This document shows positions 1 to 6,967 of a stretch of 11,984 nucleotides of DNA, in pieces (position 1 is the stretch's first letter; every line of letters starts with the position of its first letter). The notes under the pieces are model-generated. The model saw only the letters and a program-made list of their open reading frames with translations. It had not been told where the DNA came from and did no database searches. A program made the translations under genes and the position numbers. Source of the stretch: Parvularia atlantis (taxonomy: Eukaryota; Opisthokonta; Rotosphaerida); NCBI GenBank assembly GCA_943704415.1, contig CALSCO010000216.1:1-11984 (forward strand), in the 5' to 3' direction.

Positions 1-36
1 CCGCCCGCCCGCGGGATTGAATGGCTGACCGCGTGC

Positions 37-70
37 CGCCCCGCGCCCCGCGCCCCGCGCCCCGCGCCCA
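37..70. repeat. 7-bp tandem repeat, G-quadruplex motif on the minus strand
   Basis: The unit CGCCCCG is repeated head to tail almost five times (37-43, 44-50, 51-57, 58-64, then a partial copy). It ends directly at the AG (70-71) that I read as the 3' splice site of the first gene. On the minus strand it gives four GGGG runs plus a GGG, each separated by three bases (CGC), which is a textbook intramolecular G-quadruplex pattern. It probably lies in an intron, replacing the usual pyrimidine tract. A GCTGACC branch-like motif sits at 23-29, farther from the AG than in the other introns of the window, perhaps because the repeat has expanded. Confidence 0.75.
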
Positions 71-71
71 G

Positions 72-232
72 CCATGAACGCCGTGCCGTACCGCAAGGAC
101 TTTTACGCCAAGCTCCAGGGCACGACGAGCGTGAACGAGCTGATCGAGGACATGAAGGAGTACTTCAAGCACGAGGTCGTCGTCGTTGCGGCACTCACCA
201 AGTTCTTCAAGGACAGCGGCCTGGACAAGTGA
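72..232 (+). CDS. 3'-terminal exon of an unrecognised gene (partial), or a 52-residue small protein
   Basis: The frame from the ATG at 74 runs 52 codons to TGA at 230-232. It encodes a charged, helix-prone tail with NELIEDMKEYF in the middle and LTKFFKDSGLDK at the C terminus. The preceding bases look like the end of an intron: a GCTGACC branch-like motif at 23-29 and a CAG at 69-71. I therefore favour a last exon that starts at 72 with the two bases CC completing a split codon; the ATG would then be an internal Met. If there is no intron, this is a complete 52-residue protein. I do not recognise the family. The product has no obvious signal peptide or membrane segment. The next gene on the same strand starts 115 nt downstream. 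Confidence 0.55.
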
Positions 233-347
233 GCAGGGCGTGTGCCTCCCGCCTGCCCCGCCGGCGCCCCGTGTGTCTCTGTTTTCCCGGCGACCGCGAC
301 CACCGCCGGGCTCACTGCGGCACGCGCGGAGTTTGCGGCAGACATCA
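233..347 (+). promoter_or_regulatory. 115-nt spacer: 3' UTR of the first gene and 5' region of the GT61 gene
   Basis: This tandem intergenic gap must hold both the 3' end of the upstream transcript and the promoter/5' UTR of the glycosyltransferase gene. I see no TATA box, CCAAT box or AATAAA signal in it. The GT61 frame happens to be open back through this region, but it contains no ATG before 348. Confidence 0.4.
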
Positions 348-2374
348 ATGGGACGTACAAGACGCGCCGTTCAAAAAAACGCTTGTGGGTGCTCGCGCGC
401 GACGCGGGCTGTCACCGCGGGCCTCGTGCTGGGCTCACTGCTGTCGCTCTGGCTGCTCTGGGGCGACGCGTCGCTGCTGGGGCCGAGCGTGTTTGGCGCA
501 GTGTCGCGCGCAGACGACGGTGACGGCGGGAGCAGCGGGAGCGGCGGCGTCGGCAGCCGCCACGCGTTCCAGCGGCTGCCCGAGCAGGCCGCGCCGGGCC
601 TCGACCCGGGCGGCTTCGACGCAGATCCCGAGCCCGTGGCGCAGACCGCGCCGCAGGACGCCGCGACGTCGGCCCCGCGGCCGCCGACGCAGCCACCGCC
701 GCCAACTCAGCAGCCGCCGCCAACACAGCCTCCGCCGCCGACGCAGCCGCCGCCGTCGCCGCCAACGCAGCCGCCACCGCCGCCGACACAGCCGTCGCTG
801 CCGACGACGGTCCCGCCCGCGACGCCGGTTGCGGCGACGACACCGGCGAGCAACGCCGCGCCACCCCTGCCGACGCTGGGCGCGCCTGTGCCGTTCCGCA
901 ACCGGACGGCGGACCTGGAGGGCGAGCGGCTGGACGAGCCGCTGCACAAGCGCCGCGGCGACCGGGCGCTGTTCTGGCAGGAGCTGAGCACGGGCATGGG
1001 CTACTTTCCCGACCGGCGGCGCTTCCGCCTGTGCACGTTCCAGAACGTGTGCGTCAACGGCGCGACGGTGCAGATCCCCATCCGCGACAACGACGAGCGC
1101 GCGCGCCTGCAGCAGGCCATGGCCGACTGCCTCGAGCGCAAGCTCCCGCGCAACGACCCGCTCGTCAACCTGTGCCTGTGCTTCATGAGCAGCACCCTCG
1201 TCAACTTTGTGCGCCCGACCCAGGTCGCCAAGGTCACGCTCGAGCCCGGGCACGCGTGGATGATGGACACGTACGTCGCCGGCCAGTTTGGGCACTTTGT
1301 CGAGACCGTGGGCCTGTTCCACGGGGTGCAGGTCAACCGCGACCAGTACGCCCTGCCGCCGGTCGAGCGCGTCTACTTTCCAAAGCTTGATACGGCCGCC
1401 TTCCCGGCCGCGCGGCTCTACCTCGACGTCGTGCTCGAGGGCGTCGCCGGCGCCAACGTCCCCGTGCTCACGCCCGGCCAGCACTGCTTTGAGCGCATGT
1501 CGTCTTCGGCCGTGACGGCGGTGGTGCGTCGCCCCACGCGCGTTCGGCCCGCAGCCGTTGCTCACGCGCTCGCGGCCGCGTGCGGCGCAGATGGCCACGA
1601 CGCGCGAGGACGCCCAGGCGCTGCGCCAGCGCTTCTTCCAGCACTTTCACATCGACACGTCGACGTGCCCGCCCGCGCAGACCACCTTCATCCTGCGCGA
1701 GCGGCCCTCGACGCTCCGCCGCCCGTCCAACCTGCGCGCGATAGTCGAGGTCCTGCACGCGGCCGGCCTGAAGGACGTGCAGGTGGTGCCAGTGTCGGGG
1801 CGCAACTCGACCGTGGACCAGCTGCGTCTGTTCACCAAGACGGGTCTCATGATCAGCTCGCACTCGTCACAGCTCGTCAACATGATCATGATGCAGCCCA
1901 ACGCCGCGCTCATCGAGGTTATGCCCGCGCTGCACAACCTCGACTTTGCGCAGAACGCGGACCTGCTCGGGCTGTCGTACCATCCGGTCATCGGCTCGAC
2001 CGACCTCAAGATGCCCGACTTTGTGCGCGCGTCAGCGGCGGACGCCTCACACTCACGCGCGCTCGCGCAGGTCAAGGAGTGCCACCACGACTTCCGCTCG
2101 ACCGAGCGCAAGACCTTCAGCGAGTTCCAGCAGCTCATTTGGACGATCGAGAAGCGCTGCACCAACTTTCCGGCGTACAAGGAGTACGCCCGGCAGGTCA
2201 AGTCGCTGGACCACTTTGAGGCGGACCTGGGTGCGTGCGGCGCGCGCTCGTGCACGCGTTGGCCGTCGCGCCGCTGACCAGCGCGCAGACGCCTTCCGGG
2301 TCGCCGTCGAGGTGGCCGTCGCCCGGCTGCACGCCGCGTGCGGCGGGCACTGGCCGGGCGCAGACAAGGCATAA
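348..2374 (+). CDS. Type II membrane glycosyltransferase, family GT61 (DUF563)
   Basis: Exons 348-1523, 1591-2230 and 2289-2374 give 633 residues. The introns are 67 and 58 nt, both GTGCGT...GCGCAG, with phases 0 and 1. A short basic cytosolic tail is followed by one hydrophobic segment at about residues 21-38 (signal anchor). A low-complexity stem at about 112-157 is built from PPPTQ units. The globular domain runs from about 205 to the end. GT61 enzymes (EOGT, POMGNT2, plant xylosyl/arabinosyl transferases) are inverting transferases of the ER/Golgi lumen. The family hallmark near residues 477-504 reads TGLMISSHSSQLVNMI followed by ALIEVMP. Family members usually have HGA(Q/G)L where this protein has HSSQL. 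The second intron restores a plausible helix (DAFRVAVEVAVARLH) to the C terminus. The start is the first ATG in frame and precedes the anchor. Donor sugar and acceptor cannot be told from sequence. Confidence 0.85.
676..815 (+). repeat. Degenerate PPPTQ-coding repeat (proline-rich stem)
   Basis: CCGCCGAC(A/G)CAG-type units recur within exon 1 of the GT61 gene and encode repeated PPPTQ/PPPPTQ blocks at about residues 112-157. This is a typical extended, possibly O-glycosylated stem between the membrane anchor and the catalytic domain of a Golgi enzyme. The copies differ in length and third bases, so it is an old or impure microsatellite. Confidence 0.75.
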
Positions 2375-2483
2375 CGTTGTACCATTGCTGCCGCATCAGC
2401 ACGCGCACCAGCGCCTATGATCGTGCGCGCAGCACAACAAAAACAACAGGAACAGCGACGACGACAACAGCGCACGAGCCACG
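2375..2483. other. 109-nt convergent intergenic region with an A-rich tract
   Basis: This is the gap between the stop codons of the GT61 gene (+) and the receptor gene (-). A TGTA (2378-2381) follows the GT61 stop closely. An A-rich, G-poor tract (2431-2452) stands out against the GC-rich background. On the plus strand it could mark a polyadenylation region; on the minus strand it is T-rich. No AATAAA is present. Confidence 0.4.
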
Positions 2484-4218
2484 TCACCAGTCGTTGTTGA
2501 CCGTCCCCGCCGCGGGCGGGCGCGTGCCCGGCGGCGGACCCTGGGGCCTCGGCGGCAGCGCGCCAAACTTGCGCCCTGCGCTCACGGGCACCGTTCCCTC
2601 GGCCGGCACCGTGCTCAGGCGCTTGGGTGCCGTCGGTTTCATCCCGATCAGGGGGGCAGGCGCGGGCGGCGCGAGGCCAAACGCGCGCGACATGCGCTGG
2701 GCAAAGCCCGACGTGTTCTGTGGCGCCTGCCACCGTCCGATCAGCCCAGCCCAACAGGGCGTGCGGGCGCGGTGCAGACCTGCGGGTCGGTACCGTACGT
2801 GGGCGCGCCCGAGAAGAATTGCGAGACGCGCTGCGAGAAGCGCGCAAACATCGTCTTGGGCCGCTCGGTCCACATGAGGTGCTCTGCGGACGCCGTTAGC
2901 TCCGGCCCCATGCGCATGCGAGGCTCGCACCGGCTGGCACCAGCTCGACGTAGCTGCCCGGAAAGAGCCCACGCTTGCCCTTGAGCCGGTACGAGCGGCC
3001 CTCCCACCAGCCATCGTCGTGCTTGGTGATGACCGCGATGATGTCGCCCACGCGCAGGTCGATCTCGTCCATGTTGGCGCGGTCAAAGTCGTACCTGGCC
3101 TTGTAGTGCTCGAGCTTGGCGTCGCGCTCGGCCGCGTCCAGATTGATCTGGCGTGCGCGCGCACTCAGCAAAGACACGTGAGATTGCGCAACCCGCGCAC
3201 CTGGACCATGGCCTTGCGCTGCCGCACGCGCCAGATGAAGTACAGCGCCAGAAGCACGCCCACGACGAGCGCGCCGACGATGGCGATGACGCAGATGGCC
3301 CAGATCGGCAGCAGCAGCGGTGTGATGTTGCTCGGGAGCTGGTCTGCGGTGCGCGAGGCAGCGTCTCGTCAGCGCACCGCGCACCGCGCCCGTGCCACAC
3401 GCACTGGTCACACGGTAAGTCGCCGACGCGACATAGCTATGCGGGCGGCCGCTCTTGCCGACAAAGGCTGCGAGGCGTGCGTGCGTGCGTGCGATGAGGA
3501 CGCGGCAGGTAGCGCGCGCGCGCGCGCGCGCACCAAACACGGTCGCGTTATAGGCGATCTCGAGCACGATCGGCTGCGAGTTCGACGCCGTGCCGTTGGA
3601 CGAGAGCGGGTTGGGCGGCACAAAGTCCGTGATCTGCTCCGTGTTGTCGTTGCGGATCTTCCAGAACACGGTCAGGTCCGCGGCCGGCGGCACGATGCTC
3701 ACGGTCAGCGGCAGCAGGTACAGCTCGCCGCCGCTGGTCGTCGCGGGCGGGTCGAACGTGGGCGCGTCCAGCTGCTGCTGGCCTGGCCGTGGATGCGCGT
3801 TGCGCGCTCAGCCTGCGTGTCGCGCGCCGAGCCGAGCAGCACAACTTGAACACACGCACCGGAGCACGACGAGCCCGAGCCGCCGCAGACGCCGCACACG
3901 TCAAAGTCCTTGGGGCCGTTGGGCGTGCCCTCGCAGTCGTTGCAGCCGGCGTTGCTGCCGCCGCACGCGCCGCACAGGTCGAAGCGCAGGCCCGACGCGA
4001 CAACGCCATCGCAGCCGAGGCACTTGTTGTCGGCCGGGTTGGGGCAGTTGATCGAGCAGCGCACGCCGCCCGTGTCGAGCGTGGTGATGCACTCTGCACC
4101 ACGAGGGGGTCACGCTGCCTGCTCCTGCTGCTGCTGCACAGTGCGCCGCACCTGCGCGGGCGAGCTGCACCGCGGCGAGCGCGGCGAGCGCGGCGACCGC
4201 GACGGCAAGCACGCGCAT
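2484..4218 (-). CDS. Single-pass receptor-like protein: signal peptide, Cys-rich CGxCGG repeats, TM, cytoplasmic SH3, Pro-rich tail
   Basis: Eight exons: 4218-4152, 4093-3860, 3782-3534, 3467-3405, 3343-3201, 3147-2931, 2883-2780 and 2726-2484, giving 439 residues. Residues 1-22 are a signal peptide (Ala/Val/Leu rich). Residues 24-100 are Cys-rich, with FDLCGACGG and FDVCGVCGG repeats. An ectodomain with three N-glycosylation sequons (NGT, NAT, NIT) follows. A strong transmembrane helix lies at about 218-242, followed by a basic stop-transfer RVRQRK. A canonical SH3 domain lies at about 268-322 (KARYDFD, DGWWEG, GLFPGSYVEL). The cytosolic tail holds a PTAPKR class II-like SH3 ligand (390-395) and LPPRPQGPPPG (417-427). 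The TM plus SH3 layout recalls yeast Fus1, but Fus1 lacks the Cys-rich ectodomain. The likely role is a surface sensor or adhesion protein coupled to the cytoskeleton or signalling; the ligand is unknown. Intron 7 has a weak GTCTGC donor. The gene shares a 228-nt divergent region with the VIPAS39 gene. Confidence 0.85.
3512..3531. repeat. (GC)10 dinucleotide run inside receptor intron 3
   Basis: There are ten uninterrupted GC dinucleotides immediately downstream (in gene sense) of the intron 3 donor. Alternating CG is the classical Z-DNA-forming sequence. A GCGT tetranucleotide tract (about 3476-3492) lies close by in the same intron. The run probably arose by slippage. Confidence 0.85.
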
Positions 4219-4446
4219 CGTTTTCCTGCGACGCGGCGTTTCATCAGCTTCGTCCGGGCGGGCGCAGGGGCAGGGCGCGGGCGGCGCTCGTTACGGCAGC
4301 GGCGACACGCACAGTGCGCGCGCGCAGGGCCGAACGGCGGCACCGGGGAAAGACGCGCAGCGCACGCAGTGCACGCGCAGAGCGAAGCACGCACAAACGG
4401 GCCAATCGCGACGAAGAAGCGGGGCTGATCACTGTTGTGACGTATC
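4219..4446. promoter_or_regulatory. Divergent intergenic promoter region between the receptor (-) and VIPAS39 (+) genes
   Basis: These 228 nt separate the two start codons and must drive both genes. A CCAAT box in good context (GGCCAATCG; CCAAT at 4402-4406) lies 41 nt upstream of the VIPAS39 ATG. A TGATCA palindrome (4426-4431) and a TGACGTATCA element that runs into the ATG are AT-richer than their surroundings. No TATA box is seen. Which gene the CCAAT box serves is an inference; it is much nearer VIPAS39. Confidence 0.5.
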
Positions 4447-4862
4447 ATGAGCAACCCGTTCGCGAGCGACGACGAGGACGACGCGGCGCCGCCTCCGCCA
4501 CGGGCGCCGTCAGCGGCGGCACTGTCGTTCCCGGAGGCGCGGACGCAGCGCGTGTCGCTCAATCCGTTTGCCGACGATTACAACGATGGCGCCGCGGACG
4601 ACGTGGGCCAGCGCACGCTGCACGGGATGGGCTTCACCGACGCGCGGCGCAATGCCGAGGCGCTGCGCGCGAGCGGCGGCGTTGTGGCGGGCGCCGTGGA
4701 GCACCTGCTCGGCGTGGCGTCGACGGACGACAAGCGGCCGATGCTGCAGCGGCCGCCAGATCTGCCATCGCACCCGCGCCCGACCGCGCCCGTGAGGCCT
4801 GCACCTGCGCCCGTCCAACCGCCAGCACAGCCAGCACAGCCGGCACAGCCGGCACAGCCAGC

Positions 4863-4910
<48 letters not shown>

Positions 4911-6961
4911 GGCAGAGCAGATGATGCGCGAGGCCGCGCGCATGGCCGACAGCCTCAGCACGTTCATCAGCCGCACGGCCGGCCTACACGAGGCGTCGAG
5001 CTTCAAACAGGGGCCAACCGACCCGGACGCCGTGCCCGACACGGTTCTGCGCCTGATCGACGACGACGACGAGGCCGCGCCGCAGCACGCAGACCTGCAG
5101 ATGGAGGCGTTCGTCTTTGACGACGACGTGCGCGCCGCGGCACGCGCTCGCTCGCTGCCGTGCGTGACGCGCTCGCCCAGACCGACACGCTCATGAGCCA
5201 CATCGAGCCCGCCGTACGTGTCGACCAGCCGCCCGCCATGCCGGTCGCCCGCGTCGACCTGCCGCCGCCCACGCCCGCCCCGCGCGTGGACCCGCCGCCC
5301 GCACCCGCCGCGCCGGCGCCTCGCATGTCGGCCCGGCAGTGGGGCAACCAGCAGTCGGACGCCGAGATCGAGGGCGCGATGATCACGGGGCTGCACACGC
5401 GCGTCGCCGAGCAGCAGGGCATGATGGACTCGCTCATGCGTACGCAGTCGTCGTCCTCTATCTAGCACGCGCGCTCATGACCGCACGCGCAGAGGAGAAC
5501 CACATGCTGCGCAAGCGCATCGCAGCGCTGCGCGAGGCGCGCCTGTACATCCAGTCGCCCAAGGAGACGATCGAGTTGATGGTGACGCGGCAGCCGTACA
5601 TGCTCGACCATCTGCGCGGGTTGCAGGACAAGCTCGAGCTGCTCGACTGTGCCCTCACCACCCACGACGGCGCCGCCGTGCTCGAGGCTGCCCTGTTTCT
5701 GCGCCGCACGCTCCGGCCCGGCCGCTTCCTCGCCGCCGTGCGCGCCCGGCCCGCCGTGGCCGACGCGCTCATCTCGTACTGGAAGCGCCGCTTTGAGTTT
5801 GACCTCGTCGCGGAGCTGCTTACGGAGCTCGGGCGCACGCGCGAGCGCGCCATGCTCGAGTGGTGGCGGTGCTACCGCGTCGCGGACGTGCGTGCCTGCG
5901 TGCTTGCGGGCGAACCTCACAGCCACCACGGCAGCCCTCCCAGCGACTCGCCGCGTTTGAGCGCTGCCTGGCCGCGTTCAGGCAGGACCCCGCGCTGGCC
6001 GCGGAGGTGCCGCACCTGGCCGAGCAGATCGACCTGCTGCGCCTGCAGCTGAGCATCGACGTGCGCCGTGCGATGCTCAGCCGCGACCGCTGCGCTTACC
6101 GCGTTCCGGCGCGCAGACGATCGACAAGAAGTTTGAGGAGGAGGACGAGAGCTTCAAGAAGTTCCCGCGCCACCAGCTCGTGTTCCAGTCAACCATCCGC
6201 TCGCTCGCCTACTGCGGCATGTACCACTTCTCGGCGCCGCCCGACGCGCAGTCCTCGCCCGTCTCGTTCAAGACGCGCTTCAAGGTGCGCGCGCCTTAGC
6301 GTGCGCGCTGCCCAACGCAGCCGCGCGCGCACAGATCAGCGACAAGGCGTACACATACTCGCTGCTGCTCATGCGCGCCAAGCTGCGTGACTGGCCGTCG
6401 CTGCAGCAGCTGCTGACGACATCGGTGCGCCCGTGCGCACGCCGGCGTTGTCCAACTCTGCGCGCGCACACAGACGTCCATCTTCTTCCAGTCGACGACG
6501 ACATCGCGCATCGGCTTTGAGCCTTTTGTGCGCGAGACAATCCGCAACCAGGCCCCGCGCGACGTCATCAGTGCGGCGCGCCAACGGATGTGCCCCTGGT
6601 CAGCGGCTGACGTGCCGTCGCGCAGCGTTCTACATGAAGCACATCCCCGACCCGTGGCGGCGCTACCAAGTCGCAGCCGACATGAAGTACCACGACGTCG
6701 CGATCGAGGTCCGCCGCGCCGCGCGACGTGCGCCGTTGCTGACGCAGCAGTGTCTGTCGCAGGCGCTGATCCAGATGCGCCACCGGAACGAGCTCATCGC
6801 GTACATCAGCCGGCCCGAGCTCAACACGACCTTCACGCGCCAGTTCAAGACTGTGGCCGAGACCGCCCTGAAGGACTCGGTGCGCACCCACGCGCTGTGC
6901 GGTGCGCGTTCTCAACCCGTGGCGTCAGAAAATCCGCTGGAAGACGTTCAAAAACCGGTGA
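4447..6961 (+). CDS. VIPAS39: VIPAS39/SPE-39 homologue with N-terminal NPF motifs, UBA domain and polyQ
   Basis: Ten exons: 4447-5127, 5181-5439, 5493-5887, 5935-6060, 6117-6284, 6335-6424, 6474-6570, 6626-6708, 6763-6879 and 6929-6961, giving 682 residues. SPE-39/VIPAS39 is the partner of VPS33B in endolysosomal trafficking (CHEVI complex). Its Vps16 C-terminal-like region is seen from about residue 315 to the end: LTELGRTRERAMLEWW, SPVSFKTRFK then ISDKAYTYSLLLMRAKL, RIGFEPFV, MKYHDVAIE and a terminal KIRWKTFKNR. These match the animal protein in order and spacing, and the splice joins were chosen to restore that match. Unusual N terminus: two NPF motifs (3-5, 39-41), a UBA-like domain at about 53-91 (LHGMGFTDARRNAEAL, AVEHLLG), Pro/Ala/Gln repeats and 16 Gln (140-155). 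A FVFDDD motif (222-227) resembles the acidic N-terminal motif of animal VIPAS39. Intron 8 (54 nt, GTCCGC donor) has no in-frame stop; its retention would add 18 residues. Confidence 0.9.
4826..4911 (+). repeat. PAQ-coding repeat running into a CAG (polyglutamine) microsatellite
   Basis: CCAGCACAG/CCGGCACAG units encode repeated PAQ. They pass directly into 12 CAG, 1 CAA and 3 CAG codons (4864-4911), encoding 16 glutamines. The run lies in exon 1 of the VIPAS39 homologue between the UBA domain and the coiled-coil/Vps16-like part. The single CAA interruption is the kind known to stabilise CAG tracts. Length polymorphism is expected. Confidence 0.95.
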
Positions 6962-6967
6962 CGGTGC
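6962..6967. other. 6-nt gap between convergent stop codons
   Basis: The TGA of the VIPAS39 homologue ends at 6961 and the stop of the dehydratase gene (minus strand) occupies 6968-6970. There is no room for separate 3' UTRs. Each transcript must either end almost at its stop codon or run antisense into the terminal exon of its neighbour. Confidence 0.9.

Noticed and set aside
20-77. A short ATG frame of Pro/Arg codons ending at 77
   Set aside because: It lies over the 7-bp repeat in a likely intron and has no supporting feature beyond being open.
186-347. An upstream extension of the GT61 frame starting at a TTG
   Set aside because: There is no ATG before 348, and the ATG at 348 is correctly placed before the signal anchor. 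The extension overlaps the end of the first gene.
435-1598. A 387-codon open frame on the minus strand over the GT61 gene
   Set aside because: It is Arg/Leu-rich, has no family features and lies opposite a well-supported coding region. It is an artefact of few stop codons in GC-rich DNA.
2741-2779. Receptor ending at the in-frame stop at 2741 as the main form
   Set aside because: A 53-nt intron joins in phase to an exon with well-formed Pro-rich coding sequence. The short end is kept only as a possible isoform.
3789-5120. A 443-codon plus-strand open frame from the receptor gene into the VIPAS39 gene
   Set aside because: It crosses an intergenic region, is Ala/Arg-rich, and conflicts with the Cys-rich receptor exons and the UBA/polyQ frame.
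5888-5943. Alternative acceptors at 5922 or 5943 for VIPAS39 intron 3
   Set aside because: All three CAGs keep frame, but the one ending at 5934 gives VADPSQRLAAFERC, which lines up with the animal DPDKRKEFLKTC segment. The others add or delete residues.
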